Notes: a model not told the origin generated them from the letters alone. Positions 18,975 through 28,679 are shown, counted from the first letter of the stretch. The stretch is DNA of 46,110 bases from Lachnospiraceae bacterium (GCA_009911185.1 QXWW01000036.1:1-46110), one strand, 5' to 3'. Numbers and translations: made by a program.

Positions 18975-19631
18975 TTAATCTTTGGATTCTGCCACAAGCA
19001 ATATGCCCTCCTGAAAGGAAATTTCAGCCTCCGCATCCACAATCTCATTGCTGACGCCGAGGGAATGGAAACATTCCAGCGTATAATTGCTCAGAGGATA
19101 CTTAAATCCTCTCAGTGTAAGTCCCTTTACCTGGGGCGTAAACGGAAACAGGGACACATAATTCCCATACTGCTCCTCCTGTTTTATCCTGATATCCTGA
19201 CAGATCATACGGACCCGGTTTTTAGGATCCACCATCCGGCACTGTGCTCCCTGCCTCATTGCAGCGCCCAGCAGATGAATATTGCCAAGAAGATGATCGA
19301 CACGTCCTCCGGTAGCGCCCAGCAGATGGATATTTTCAGCGCCCTGTTTGATAGCCGTGCGGATAGCAAGTTCCGTATCCGTCTCATCCTTCTCCGGCTG
19401 AAACTGCAAAATGAAAGGTCTCTTCTCTCCCTTCCTGTTCCGGAAGCTCTGCAAAATCTTTGCTTCCACAGAATCAAAATCCCCTACAATATAATCGGGC
19501 GTCATCTTCTGTCTATAAAAAAACTCCATGCCAGAATCCACAGCAACCGTAAGCTCACAGGGATTTCTGCGAATATAGGAAAGGGCAAATTCCTGTTCCA
19601 GGCTCCCGCCGCTGATAATTAATGCATCCAT
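18975..19631 (-). CDS. thiN: Thiamine pyrophosphokinase
   Basis: Makes thiamine diphosphate from thiamine and ATP. The 218-aa protein shows the family motifs in order: ISGGS at the start, AVDSGMEFF, YIVGDFDSVE (metal/ATP site), EKDETDTELAI and GATGGRVDHLLGNIHLL. The C-terminal beta-sandwich includes VSLFPFTP and GLTLRGFKYPL. GAGG stands nine bases before the ATG. It is the last gene of the long housekeeping operon after rpe, an arrangement common in Firmicutes. It is physically separate from the thiazole genes at 37-40 kb. Confidence 0.95.
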   Translation of the reverse strand: MDALIISGGSLEQEFALSYIRRNPCELTVAVDSGMEFFYRQKMTPDYIVGDFDSVEAKILQSFRNRKGEKRPFILQFQPEKDETDTELAIRTAIKQGAENIHLLGATGGRVDHLLGNIHLLGAAMRQGAQCRMVDPKNRVRMICQDIRIKQEEQYGNYVSLFPFTPQVKGLTLRGFKYPLSNYTLECFHSLGVSNEIVDAEAEISFQEGILLVAESKD

Positions 19632-19668
19632 TTCATTTGTCCTCTTTCTGTTTTCATCTACCAGATAT

Positions 19669-20319
19669 CTATTTCATGACTTTAAGAAATTCCTCCACAT
19701 TGGCAACGATATCTCCCTGGAATACGGCGGACCCTGCCACAATAATATTGGCTCCGGCATTTAATACTTCACGGACATTGTATAAATTAATTCCTCCATC
19801 CACTTCAATGTCAATCTTTAAACCACACTCTTCTATCATCTGCCGCAAATCACGGATCTTCTGCGTCGCGTACGGAATGTATTTCTGTCCGCCATAGCCG
19901 GGATTTACTGTCATAAGCAGGACCATATCAAGTTTAGGAAGAATATATTTCAGGCACCTCAAATCCGTCGCCGGATTCAGGGCAACTGAGGCAAGCGCTC
20001 CATGTTCCCTGATCTTGTCAATGGTACGGTCCAGATGCACGCAGCTTTCCGCATGAACAGTAATAATATTTGCCCCGCATTCCACCATTTCTTCTACCAA
20101 ACGCGCCGGTTCTTCCACCATAAGATGAACGTCGAATATGCGCTCCGTAAGCCCCCGGATAGATTTCATTAATGGCGCTCCAAAAGAAATTGTTGGTACA
20201 AAATGTCCATCCATAATATCAATGTGCAAGTATTGCGCCCCCGCTTTATCCACCAGTTTGATTTCTTCTCCCAGACGGGATATATCCGCTGCCAAAATAG
20301 ACGGTGATAAACAGTTCAT
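19669..20319 (-). CDS. rpe: Ribulose-phosphate 3-epimerase
   Basis: Interconverts ribulose 5-phosphate and xylulose 5-phosphate in the pentose phosphate pathway. The protein is a complete 216-aa TIM barrel: LSPSILAADISRLGEE at the start, LHIDIMDGHFVPTISFG with metal and catalytic residues, VHLMVEEP, ITVHAESC, VLLMTVNPGYGGQKYIP and the second catalytic aspartate in IDIEVDGGIN, then AGANIIVAGSAVF. AGAAGGAGAGG precedes the ATG. It lies between rsgA and thiN in a very common gene order. Confidence 0.96.
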   Translation of the reverse strand: MNCLSPSILAADISRLGEEIKLVDKAGAQYLHIDIMDGHFVPTISFGAPLMKSIRGLTERIFDVHLMVEEPARLVEEMVECGANIITVHAESCVHLDRTIDKIREHGALASVALNPATDLRCLKYILPKLDMVLLMTVNPGYGGQKYIPYATQKIRDLRQMIEECGLKIDIEVDGGINLYNVREVLNAGANIIVAGSAVFQGDIVANVEEFLKVMK

Positions 20320-20340
20320 TTTCCCTCTCCTTCTAAACTT

Positions 20341-21219
20341 TTAATATTTTCTGATACTTTTTAATTCTTCGTACAGCATCATATAATTTTCATAGCGAAT
20401 AGGACTGACCTGTCCGTCTTCCAGCGCCTGTTTAACGCCGCAGCCCGGCTCATGAATATGGCTGCAGCCCTGAAAACGGCAATACGGCTCATATGCCGCA
20501 AATTCCGGAAAATAACGTTTCAGATGTTCCTTCTCAATGCCGGTAAGATACAGAGAGCTGAATCCGGGAGTATCCACAATATAGGTATTGTCTTCGATAT
20601 GCAAAAGCTGAGAATGACGCGTGGTATGCCTGCCTCTGTCTATTTTTTCACTGAGGACTCCCGTCTGCATATCCGCTTCCGGAGAGAGCAGATTGATCAG
20701 GGAGGATTTTCCCACTCCGGAAGGACCTGCCACCGTTGTCGTCTTGCCATCCAATATACGGCGGATTTCTTCCAGCCCTTCCTGCTCTTTGACGCTGACA
20801 AACAGAAGCCGGCAGCCGCATGTTTCATAAACCGACCGTAATTTGTCAATCTCCGTACACGGCACTAAATCCTGTTTATTAAAACAAATCACCGTTTTCA
20901 CCTGCTGGTATTCCATCATGATCAGAAAACGGTCCAGAAGATTAAAATTGGGCCTGGGCTTATCTGCTGCAAAAATCACCAATGCCTGGTCTATATTTGC
21001 CACTGCCGGGCGTACCAGTACATTTTTCCTGGCAAGGAGTTTCGTGATATTCCCTTTCTTCTCCTGCGGATCCAACAGTTCTATTTCAACATTATCACCC
21101 ACCAGAGGCTTTATTTTATCTTTTCTGAAAATTCCCTTTGCCTTACACTCAAAGATTCCGGCTTCTGCTATATGCACATAGTAGAAACCGGCAATCCCTT
21201 TTATAATTTTTCCCTGCAT
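20341..21219 (-). CDS. rsgA: Ribosome small subunit-dependent GTPase A
   Basis: A circularly permuted GTPase that helps late 30S maturation. An N-terminal OB fold (about residues 1-65) is followed by the GTPase motifs in permuted order: G4 FNKQDL, G1 GPSGVGKSSLINLL, G2-region RGRHTTRHSQL and G3 DTPGFSSLYL. The C-terminal zinc knuckle is CRFQGCSHIHEPGC. ATG 21219 is chosen; an in-frame GTG two codons upstream (21225) is nearly as good because AAGGA lies close to both. It follows the PASTA kinase by 14 bases. Kinase, phosphatase and RsgA genes are often neighbours, and RsgA is a known substrate of such kinases in other Firmicutes. Confidence 0.95.
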   Translation of the reverse strand: MQGKIIKGIAGFYYVHIAEAGIFECKAKGIFRKDKIKPLVGDNVEIELLDPQEKKGNITKLLARKNVLVRPAVANIDQALVIFAADKPRPNFNLLDRFLIMMEYQQVKTVICFNKQDLVPCTEIDKLRSVYETCGCRLLFVSVKEQEGLEEIRRILDGKTTTVAGPSGVGKSSLINLLSPEADMQTGVLSEKIDRGRHTTRHSQLLHIEDNTYIVDTPGFSSLYLTGIEKEHLKRYFPEFAAYEPYCRFQGCSHIHEPGCGVKQALEDGQVSPIRYENYMMLYEELKSIRKY

Positions 21220-21233
21220 ATACACCTGTTTCC

Positions 21234-23333
21234 TTAATCCTGGGTAAAATTAACGTTCTCTATCTGAGTGGTGTCCCTGTCCGTAATCTCCACACCGTCC
21301 TCACTCAGATAAATCCAGGTCCATTCAATGCGGATAGAACCCTGGGCGCAATCCTCAATATTGCTCTGATTAATACTATAGGGGAAAGAAGTTACCGTCC
21401 AGCTATTTATTTTCTCCCCGCCGCCGGCTTTGTATAACGTTATGACCGCTTCTATGCTGACCGCATCTTCCGGTATCTTTGACAGCCTTTCAATCGTATA
21501 ATTATTTAATGAATAATAGACGTTTTTCCTTCCCATGCTGATCGTCAAAGTTACCGTGATGCCTTTCTCCACACTCTTGCCCGGCACCACGCTCTGGCTG
21601 ATCACATTTCCTTCCGGAACCTCGTCATTATAATCGGAATTTGTAGTTACCGCAATTCCTATAGCTGCAAGTTCTTCCCTTGCCGCCGCTTCCGGCTTAT
21701 TACGCACGTCCGGCATCACCACAGGCTTTGGGCCTCTGCTGACTATAACGGTCACCGTGTCCCCCTTTTTGGCTTTTGCTCCCGCCTGCGGACTCTGAGA
21801 CAGTACCGTTCCGCTTGGCACCGAATCATGATATTCAAAATGAACGTCTGGATTCAAATCATACTCTCTTAATTTCGCTTCTGCCGACTCTTTATCAAGC
21901 TCCATGACGCTCGGTACTTCAAACTCTCCCGTACCGCTGCTGATGGTAACGTAGATCGTGGTATTTTTAGCTACCTTTGTCCCGGCCTCTTCACTCTGCT
22001 TTACAATCTGGCCTGGCTGATACTGGTCGGAAGATTCTTCCCCGTTTTTTTCAACGCCAAGCCCTATGCTGTTTAACTGATCTCTTGCTTCCTCAATGGT
22101 CTTGCCTCTGAGATCGATCATGTCTACCGTTTCTTCCTCCGTCTTATCTTCCTGCTCCGGCTCTTCCTGCTCCTCTTCCGTCTGCACTTGATCTGATTTT
22201 TTGTCGTCCTCTCCTTTTCCGCCGCCAAACCGGAACAGTCCCAGAAAGCTTCCGCCGATATAGACAATAATTACCACGATAATCACAGCCGCAACAATAC
22301 CCATGATCGTTACCGCTTTTTCCATCTTTGGATTTAAAAAACCATCGTCTTCTTCGTCCTCTTCTTCCTCTTCTTCGTCCTCTTCCGCTTCCTGGGCAGC
22401 CTCTTCATAATAAATATTTCTGGTCTGCTCCTTAATGCTTTCCACTTCTTCCCGCTTCATAACCCTGGTTTTTTCCTGCTGCCCTACAGGAACCATCACC
22501 ACAAAATCCTCATCCGGGCTGATTAATGCTTTTTTCAGATCCAGAAGAAGATCGCTAATTGTATCATACCTGCGGTCAGGGCTTTTCTGCGTGCATTTCA
22601 ATATGATTTTCTCCAGACTGATGGGCAAATCCGGTGCGTAAGAGCTGGGATTCACCATTTCTTCCTGAAGATGCTGGATAGCGATTGCCACTGTAGATTC
22701 CCCGTCAAAGGGCACGCGTCCGGTAACCATTTCATACATTACGATACCCAGAGAATAGATATCGCTCTTTCCATCCACAAAACCATTGCGGGCCTGTTCC
22801 GGAGAAGCATAATGTACGGAACCCATTACTTCAGAATTAATGGTATTAGCGCTTGCCGCTCTGGCAATGCCAAAATCTGTCACCTTCACCTTGCCTTCCG
22901 TGGAAATAATAATATTCTGAGGCTTAATATCCCGGTGAATAATATGCTTATTATGCGCGGCTTCGATTCCGCGTCCTACCTGAATGGCAATACTCACTGC
23001 TTCTTTAAAAGAAAGCTGACCTTTTTTTTCAATATATGTTTTCAGGGTAATTCCTTCCACATACTCCATCACAATATAATGCATGGCATTTTCGCTTCCA
23101 ACATCATAAATATTTACAATATTGGGATGCTCCAGCCCTGCTGCCGACTGTGCTTCCGTACGAAATTTTGTCACAAAGTTCATATCCTCTGAAAACTCTT
23201 GTTTCAGCACTTTTATGCCTACAAATCTTCCCAGCGTATGATCCTTGGCCTTATAAACATCGGCCATGCCGCCGGCCCCTGCTTTTCCCATTATCTCATA
23301 TCGATCTGCAATATAAAACCCTGCTTTTAACAT
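21234..23333 (-). CDS. prkC: PASTA-domain Ser/Thr protein kinase
   Basis: A membrane kinase of 699 aa thought to sense muropeptides or lipid II and to control cell-wall and growth functions. The kinase domain (about 8-270) has GKAGAGGMADVY, Lys41, catalytic HRDIKPQN (Asp135) and DFG at 153-155. A juxtamembrane segment with a strongly acidic run (about 311-330) leads to one transmembrane helix (about 341-366). Three PASTA repeats follow (about 411-610; VPSVMELDKESAEAKL and MPDVRNKPEAAAREEL are typical). A C-terminal domain of about 90 residues of unclear fold closes the protein. It starts two bases after the phosphatase stop, with its GGAGG site inside the phosphatase gene. The murE neighbour fits a wall-related role. 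Confidence 0.96.
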   Translation of the reverse strand: MLKAGFYIADRYEIMGKAGAGGMADVYKAKDHTLGRFVGIKVLKQEFSEDMNFVTKFRTEAQSAAGLEHPNIVNIYDVGSENAMHYIVMEYVEGITLKTYIEKKGQLSFKEAVSIAIQVGRGIEAAHNKHIIHRDIKPQNIIISTEGKVKVTDFGIARAASANTINSEVMGSVHYASPEQARNGFVDGKSDIYSLGIVMYEMVTGRVPFDGESTVAIAIQHLQEEMVNPSSYAPDLPISLEKIILKCTQKSPDRRYDTISDLLLDLKKALISPDEDFVVMVPVGQQEKTRVMKREEVESIKEQTRNIYYEEAAQEAEEDEEEEEEDEEDDGFLNPKMEKAVTIMGIVAAVIIVVIIVYIGGSFLGLFRFGGGKGEDDKKSDQVQTEEEQEEPEQEDKTEEETVDMIDLRGKTIEEARDQLNSIGLGVEKNGEESSDQYQPGQIVKQSEEAGTKVAKNTTIYVTISSGTGEFEVPSVMELDKESAEAKLREYDLNPDVHFEYHDSVPSGTVLSQSPQAGAKAKKGDTVTVIVSRGPKPVVMPDVRNKPEAAAREELAAIGIAVTTNSDYNDEVPEGNVISQSVVPGKSVEKGITVTLTISMGRKNVYYSLNNYTIERLSKIPEDAVSIEAVITLYKAGGGEKINSWTVTSFPYSINQSNIEDCAQGSIRIEWTWIYLSEDGVEITDRDTTQIENVNFTQD

Positions 23334-23335
23334 CT

Positions 23336-24079
23336 TTACCTCCAGTCCACATCTGCTGCAAATGGATCTGTCAATATCACTGTAATATTATCATTACCGC
23401 CATATTCATTTGCCATCATGATCAACTCATCTATGATATCCTGTGTCTCTGTTCTGTCCTCTATGATTTTAAAAATCTCTCTGTCCTCCAACATATCAGT
23501 CAGACCGTCGGAGCACATTAGGATTCTGTCTTTCGCCCTTAATTCTACCTCAAAAAAATCAACGTTTATTTCCGGTCCGCCGCCTACCGCGCGGGTAATA
23601 ATATTCCTGTCTGGATGTGTTCTCGCCACTTCCGGGCGCAGTTCTCCCCTGCGCACCATTTCCTGCACATAGGAGTGATCCCTGGTAATCTGTCTGAAAC
23701 CGTTTCCGGCAATATACAGCCGACTGTCCCCCACGTTCGCCACGCACAGCTCTTGTCCGCAAAAGGTCGCCGCCACCACGGTTGTCCCCATGCCTTCCAG
23801 ATCAATGTCCGTCTCCGCCTTCTCTAATACCGCAAGATTCGCCCGTCTGATTGCCGTCCGCAAAATAGCGATAGGAGCAGTTTCCAGACTGTTCTGTACA
23901 GATTTAACAATTGTTTCCACCGTATACCGCGAGGCATAATCTCCCGCATTATGTCCTCCCATGCCGTCTGCCAGGATGTACAGGTTGGGCAGATTTCCAA
24001 TCGGCGCTTCCGAAGTATACATATAGTCCTGATTCATTTCCCGTCTTCTCCCTGTATCCGTTTTGGAAAAAGCCTTCAT
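23336..24079 (-). CDS. prpC: PP2C-type Ser/Thr phosphatase (Stp/PrpC)
   Basis: Removes phosphates placed by the neighbouring PASTA kinase. The protein has 247 aa. PP2C motifs are seen: DTGRRREMNQDY, ILADGMGGHNAGDYAS (metal-binding Asp and Gly), VANVGDSRLYI, ITRDHSYVQEMVRRGE, RNIITRAVG, DRILMCSDGLTDML and the final metal aspartate in NEYGGNDNITVIL. The start is ATG 24079, preceded by AGGGAGAG; a 13-codon in-frame extension is possible but not supported. It is tightly coupled to the kinase. Confidence 0.95.
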   Translation of the reverse strand: MKAFSKTDTGRRREMNQDYMYTSEAPIGNLPNLYILADGMGGHNAGDYASRYTVETIVKSVQNSLETAPIAILRTAIRRANLAVLEKAETDIDLEGMGTTVVAATFCGQELCVANVGDSRLYIAGNGFRQITRDHSYVQEMVRRGELRPEVARTHPDRNIITRAVGGGPEINVDFFEVELRAKDRILMCSDGLTDMLEDREIFKIIEDRTETQDIIDELIMMANEYGGNDNITVILTDPFAADVDWR

Positions 24080-24142
24080 GTCTCTCCCTGCCTTTCTACT
24101 ATTCACATCTATATACATCTACGCATCTTCAAATATACACGT

Positions 24143-25174
24143 CTACAAATCCATAAACCGTTTCCGCAGCTGCCCGCAGGCGCCGTCAATATCCCTGCCC
24201 ATTTCTCTTCTAATAGTAACATTTATTCCATATTTTTCAAGTTCATTTTTGAAATTAACTACTGCCTGTGGATTGGGCTGCACATAACCGCGTTCCCTGA
24301 CCGGGTTTACCGGGATAAGATTAACATGGCAGTTTTGACCCTTAATAAGTCCTGCCAGCAGCTGCGCGTCCTCTTTACTGTCATTTACGCCGCCCACCAG
24401 ACTGTATTCAAAGGTGATCCGCCTTCCCGTTTGTCTGAAATAATATTCACAGGCTTCTATCACCTGATGAATCTCATATTTCTTTGCCACCGGCATTAAC
24501 GCCATCCGCTTTTCCTGCGTAGAAGCATGAAGAGACAGCGCCAGCGTAATCTGCAGCTTCTCCTGTGCAAGCTTAAGGATATTGGGAACAATTCCGCAGG
24601 TGGACACGGTAATATTTCTCTGGCTGATATGCAGCCCGTATTCATCGGACAACAGCTCGATGAATTTGAGAAAATTATCGTAATTATCCAGCGGTTCTCC
24701 TGTACCCATGACCACCACATGAGACACCCGTTCCCCAATATCTTTTTGAATGCGGTAAATCTGCTCCAGCATCTCCCCCGGCGTCAGATTCCGCACCAGG
24801 CCGCCCAGGGCAGATGCGCAAAAGCGGCAGCCCATACGACAGCCCGCCTGGGAAGAAATGCAGACGCTGTTGCCATGTTTATACCGCATCAGAACACTCT
24901 CAACCATATTGCCATCTGCCAGTGCAAAAAGATATTTCCTAGTTCCGTCCACTTTGGAGCATTGTACCTGAACCTGCTTAAGTACTGTCAGCACGCTGCT
25001 TGCCTTTAATTTCTCTTTTAATTTACTTGAAATATCTGTCATTTCCTCAAACGTTTCCACATGCTTTATATGCAACCACGGATATATCTGTTTTGCCCGA
25101 AACGGTTTTTCTCCCATTGCAAGTAAGCGTGTTTCCAGCTCCTTAAGATTCAATGACTTTATATCTTCTGTCAT
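24143..25174 (-). CDS. rlmN: 23S rRNA (adenine2503-C2)/tRNA methyltransferase RlmN
   Basis: A radical SAM methyltransferase that puts a methyl group on C2 of A2503 in 23S rRNA and of A37 in some tRNAs. The protein is a complete 343 aa. The iron-sulfur cluster motif is CRMGCRFCAS; VVMGTGEPLDNYDN, ISQRNITVSTCGIVP, LALSLHAS and FEYSLVGGVND follow. The C-terminal RREMGRDIDGACGQLR contains the second catalytic cysteine. The start overlaps the rsmB stop by four bases (ATGA), so translation is coupled. Confidence 0.97.
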   Translation of the reverse strand: MTEDIKSLNLKELETRLLAMGEKPFRAKQIYPWLHIKHVETFEEMTDISSKLKEKLKASSVLTVLKQVQVQCSKVDGTRKYLFALADGNMVESVLMRYKHGNSVCISSQAGCRMGCRFCASALGGLVRNLTPGEMLEQIYRIQKDIGERVSHVVVMGTGEPLDNYDNFLKFIELLSDEYGLHISQRNITVSTCGIVPNILKLAQEKLQITLALSLHASTQEKRMALMPVAKKYEIHQVIEACEYYFRQTGRRITFEYSLVGGVNDSKEDAQLLAGLIKGQNCHVNLIPVNPVRERGYVQPNPQAVVNFKNELEKYGINVTIRREMGRDIDGACGQLRKRFMDL

Positions 25175-26514
25175 GTTTTAATTTCCTTTCGCAGCTTTGC
25201 CAGAAAGAATCCGTCATTTCTGCCTTTGTCCGGCAGAATTTGCTTCTGCGTTGCCAGTTGGAACTCGGGATACTCCTGCAAAAACCAGCGCACCTGCTCT
25301 TCATTTTCTGCCGGATTTATCGTACAGGTACTATACATTATTATTCCGCCCGGCTTCACATACTGTTGTACGGTATGTAAAATTTCTCTTTGCAGCCTGC
25401 ACAGCTTTCCGATGTCTTCCTGGGTCAGACGGTATTTTATATCCGCTTTCCTTCCCAAAACTCCGAAACCGGAACAAGGCAGATCTGCAATCACAATATC
25501 TGCCTTGCCCGCCTGTCCCCTGTCAAAGACTCTGGCGTCCGCCTGTACTGCACGGATATTAGGAAGCCCGCAGCGCTCGATGTTTTCCTGAATCAACGAT
25601 ACCTTATACTCTGTAAGATCCCTCGCCTCCACCATCCCCTTAAAAACGCCTTTTTGCTGCTTTTCCGCTTCCAGCAGCAATTCCGCCATATGGATGCTTT
25701 TCCCGCCGGGTGCCGCGCATACGTCCAGTACATAATCACCGGGTCTGGGATCTGCTGCAATCGCCACTTGCATGGAACTTACATCCTGAATATAAAATTT
25801 TCCCTGGGAAAAAGCAGGAATCCGCCTCAGCGAATCGTAATTTTTCAAATAGAAGACGCCCGGCAGGCATTCATGCTCCCACACCTCTATCTGCTGTTCT
25901 TGCAGTTCTCTTTTCAGTTCTTCCCTGGTGGCCTTAAGTGGATTTACCCGTACAGAAAGGGGCGCCTCCGCCAAAAACGACTGCAGAAACCCTTCCATCT
26001 GTTCCCAGGAGTAAGTACGCTTCCAAAGCTGCAAAATCCATTCCGGCATAGAATATGCCACAGACAGATAGCTTAACATATCCCGACTCTTATCCGGCAG
26101 GACAATTTTATCAAGATTACGGCTGATATTGCGCAGCACACCATTGACAAACCCTTTCAGATTATGAAATCCTTTTTTCCCGGTTAGTTTCACCGCCTCA
26201 TTGCAGGTGGCCGAAACCGGAACAGCGTCCATAAATTTCAATTCATAGACGCTGCTCCTCAAAATACAACGGATCTGAGGTTTCATTTTATTTACTTTTA
26301 CATTTGAAAACTGGTTTAAAACATAGTCAATCCATATCATATGTTCCAGAGTTCCCTGGCATACCCGTTTGAAAAAACTTCGCTCCTGCTTATCCAGATA
26401 TTGATATTTATCCAGGATATTACGGATCACAATATGGCTGTATTCCTTGTCTCTCGTCACCGCAAGCATCGCTTCTAACACCAGTTCCCGCAGATTCACT
26501 CCGCCGTCCTGCAT
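25171..26514 (-). CDS. rsmB: 16S rRNA (cytosine967-C5)-methyltransferase RsmB
   Basis: Methylates C967 of 16S rRNA using SAM. The protein has 447 aa: an N-terminal NusB-like RNA-binding domain (about 1-140) and a C-terminal methyltransferase. Motif I is VLDVCAAPGGKSIHMAELL, motif IV is IADLPCSGFGVLGRK with one conserved cysteine, and motif VI is MYSTCTINPAENEEQV with the catalytic cysteine. AAGGAGAG precedes the ATG. It is in operon with rlmN (4-base overlap) and the zinc peptidase upstream (17-base gap). Confidence 0.96.
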   Translation of the reverse strand: MQDGGVNLRELVLEAMLAVTRDKEYSHIVIRNILDKYQYLDKQERSFFKRVCQGTLEHMIWIDYVLNQFSNVKVNKMKPQIRCILRSSVYELKFMDAVPVSATCNEAVKLTGKKGFHNLKGFVNGVLRNISRNLDKIVLPDKSRDMLSYLSVAYSMPEWILQLWKRTYSWEQMEGFLQSFLAEAPLSVRVNPLKATREELKRELQEQQIEVWEHECLPGVFYLKNYDSLRRIPAFSQGKFYIQDVSSMQVAIAADPRPGDYVLDVCAAPGGKSIHMAELLLEAEKQQKGVFKGMVEARDLTEYKVSLIQENIERCGLPNIRAVQADARVFDRGQAGKADIVIADLPCSGFGVLGRKADIKYRLTQEDIGKLCRLQREILHTVQQYVKPGGIIMYSTCTINPAENEEQVRWFLQEYPEFQLATQKQILPDKGRNDGFFLAKLRKEIKT

Positions 26515-26531
26515 AACTTCTCTCCTTACGC

Positions 26532-27239
26532 TTAATCGTTTCTTCTGCCGCTGGACAAAAATAATAGACGCAGCAACTGCAGAATCGAAGCGGCGGCTCC
26601 TGCCACATAAGTCAGCGCGGCCGCTTTTAAAACCTTACGCGTTTTCGCCAGCTCATCGGCGCCTAAAATTCCGGTATCACCAAGAATGCGGAGCGCACGT
26701 CCGGAAGCATTAAATTCTACTGGAAGCGTGACAAGCTGAAACAGCACTGCCAGAGAAAAACATAAAATTCCAATATTAATAAGCAGCGTCCCGGTATTGC
26801 TGGTGATAAATAAGCCAATGACAATCAACGGCCACGCCAGCGTAGAACCAATATTTGCCACGGGAACGATGGCGCTGCGAAGGGACAGCGGCGCATAGTT
26901 TTTCTGATGCTGGATAGCGTGGCCGCATTCATGCGCCGCTACACCCACTGCCGCCACAGAGGACGAGCCATACGTACTGTCTGATAAACGCAACACTTTA
27001 TTTCTAGGATCGTAGTGGTCTGTCAATTCCCCGGAAATATGCTCAATGCTCACGTCCCGGATTCCCGCCGTCTGCAGAATACGCTCGGCTGCCTGGGCGC
27101 CCGTCATTCCCGACATACTCCGCACTTTGTCGTATTTGCGGAAGGTAGCCTTCACTCTCGCTGAAGCAATCAGGCAGATTACTGCTCCGATTACCACTAA
27201 AATGTAAGTTGGGTCAAAATAAAATCCATAATATGGCAT
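26532..27239 (-). CDS. Membrane zinc metallopeptidase (YugP/PF04298 family)
   Basis: A predicted integral-membrane zinc protease of 235 aa. The N-terminal hydrophobic segment is about residues 10-27. The metal site is VAAHECGHAIQHQ (HExxH-type, HECGH). Further membrane helices lie near 130-185 and a hydrophobic segment near 210-230. The function of this family is unknown beyond the predicted peptidase site. It is regularly found near fmt, def and rsmB in Clostridia, as here, where it lies four bases after fmt. AAAGGAGTG precedes the ATG. Confidence 0.9.
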   Translation of the reverse strand: MPYYGFYFDPTYILVVIGAVICLIASARVKATFRKYDKVRSMSGMTGAQAAERILQTAGIRDVSIEHISGELTDHYDPRNKVLRLSDSTYGSSSVAAVGVAAHECGHAIQHQKNYAPLSLRSAIVPVANIGSTLAWPLIVIGLFITSNTGTLLINIGILCFSLAVLFQLVTLPVEFNASGRALRILGDTGILGADELAKTRKVLKAAALTYVAGAAASILQLLRLLFLSSGRRND

Positions 27240-27243
27240 ATCA

Positions 27244-28188
27244 TCACTCCTTTCCTAATATGGTCCCTGTCTCAACCGGATATCCCCGCAGAAACGCATC
27301 TGTTTTCATCCGTTTCCTGCCTTCTAACTGAACCTCCATAAGATTCAGTATTCCCTGTCCGGTCTGGACCATAATGCCATCTTTGCCTATTGCCGTAACT
27401 GTGCCAGCCTCAAATACTGACGGCCGCTCTGTCTGCTCTGCCACAGAAGCCTTCCAGATTTTTAAGGTCTTTCCCTTCCAATACGTATATGCGCTCGGCC
27501 AGGGATTCAGCCCCCGGATCAGACATTCCAGTTCTTGTGCCGGCTTGTTCCAGTCAATTTGTCCTAATTGCTTTTTAATTATAGCAGTATGGGTAGCCTC
27601 CTCCTGGTTCTGGGGGGTATAAACAGCCGTACCCTCCTCTATGGCCGCCAAAGTCCTGACACAAAGTTTTGCCCCGGTCTGCGCCAGCCGGTCAAAAAGG
27701 CTTCCTCCGGTTTCTTCCGGCGTCAGCTCTACCTCTTCTTTCAATATAATATCGCCTGTATCAAGCCCTTCATCCATGCGCATGGTGGTAACTCCGGTTA
27801 CCTTCTCGCCGTTGATCACCGCCCACTGGATCGGTGCGGCCCCCCGGTACTTTGGCAGCAGGGAGGCATGTACATTGACACAGCCATATCTTGGCATATC
27901 AAGAATCTCCTTAGGCAGAATCTGCCCGAATGCCACTACCACAATGATATCTGCCCGAAACTTCTGCAAAAATTCGATACATTCCGGCTCCCTCACCCGG
28001 CGTGGCTGGTATACTTCTATACCATGGGCAAGAGCCGCCTCCTTTACTGGTGGAAACTGCATGTTTTTCCCTCTGCCTTTGGGCTTATCCGGCTGGGTAA
28101 CCGCAAGGACTACTTCATGCCCCGCTTTTATCAGCGCCTCAAGGGTTCCCACAGAAAAATCCGGCGTGCCCATAAAAATTACCTTCAT
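27244..28188 (-). CDS. fmt: Methionyl-tRNA formyltransferase
   Basis: Formylates the methionine on initiator tRNA with 10-formyl-tetrahydrofolate. The protein is a complete 314 aa. It has FMGTPDFSVGTLEAL at the start, QPDKPKGRG, PVKEAAL, and the active site NVHASLLPKYRGAAPIQWA with the Asn-His pair, then TTMRMDEGLDTGDIIL with the catalytic aspartate. A C-terminal tRNA-binding domain starts near residue 205. It is three bases after def, and the two proteins act on the same N-terminus in turn. Confidence 0.97.
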   Translation of the reverse strand: MKVIFMGTPDFSVGTLEALIKAGHEVVLAVTQPDKPKGRGKNMQFPPVKEAALAHGIEVYQPRRVREPECIEFLQKFRADIIVVVAFGQILPKEILDMPRYGCVNVHASLLPKYRGAAPIQWAVINGEKVTGVTTMRMDEGLDTGDIILKEEVELTPEETGGSLFDRLAQTGAKLCVRTLAAIEEGTAVYTPQNQEEATHTAIIKKQLGQIDWNKPAQELECLIRGLNPWPSAYTYWKGKTLKIWKASVAEQTERPSVFEAGTVTAIGKDGIMVQTGQGILNLMEVQLEGRKRMKTDAFLRGYPVETGTILGKE

Positions 28189-28191
28189 GCA

Positions 28192-28662
28192 TCATTCCTC
28201 CTCATACTCCACATCATGCAGGCCGTCTTCTACTTTTTCCACATACATCTGACCCTCAAGATGGTCGATTTCATGGCAGATGGCACGGGCAAGAAGTTCA
28301 TCTCCTTCTACCACCATATATTCCATTTCTTCGTTCCACGCCTCAATTTTTACATGCATGGGACGGGTAACGATACCGTATTTTCCCGGAACGCTTAAGC
28401 AGCCCTCCTCTCCGGTCTGTTCTCCGCTGGATTGAAGCAGCCTGGGATTGACCAGCACCAGAGGCCCTTCCCCGATGTCAATCACCACCACGCGCTTCAA
28501 AACGCCTACCTGGGGCGCTGCCAGGCCTACGCCGTTCGCCTCATACATAGTTTCCTTCATATCCTCAATCAGTTCCCTGATTCTTGGAGTGATTTCCTTG
28601 ATTTCCCTGCACTTTTTTTTCAGCATCCCGTCTCCTAACTGACGGATATTTCTCACTGCCAT
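28192..28662 (-). CDS. def: Peptide deformylase
   Basis: Removes the formyl group from new proteins. The protein has 156 aa from ATG 28662, which has GAGGAGGAAA upstream; a 7-codon longer frame overlaps priA and is less likely. The three PDF motifs are intact: GVGLAAPQVG, EGCLSVP (metal Cys) and ICHEIDHLEG (metal His pair and catalytic Glu). The C-terminus is acidic and slightly extended. It lies between priA and fmt, a common order. Confidence 0.97.
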   Translation of the reverse strand: MAVRNIRQLGDGMLKKKCREIKEITPRIRELIEDMKETMYEANGVGLAAPQVGVLKRVVVIDIGEGPLVLVNPRLLQSSGEQTGEEGCLSVPGKYGIVTRPMHVKIEAWNEEMEYMVVEGDELLARAICHEIDHLEGQMYVEKVEDGLHDVEYEEE

Positions 28663-28679
28663 ACCATTTCCTCCTCTTA

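Noticed and set aside
21234-24079. Kinase-phosphatase-RsgA group as a new signalling island
   Set aside because: This order is common across Firmicutes and well known.
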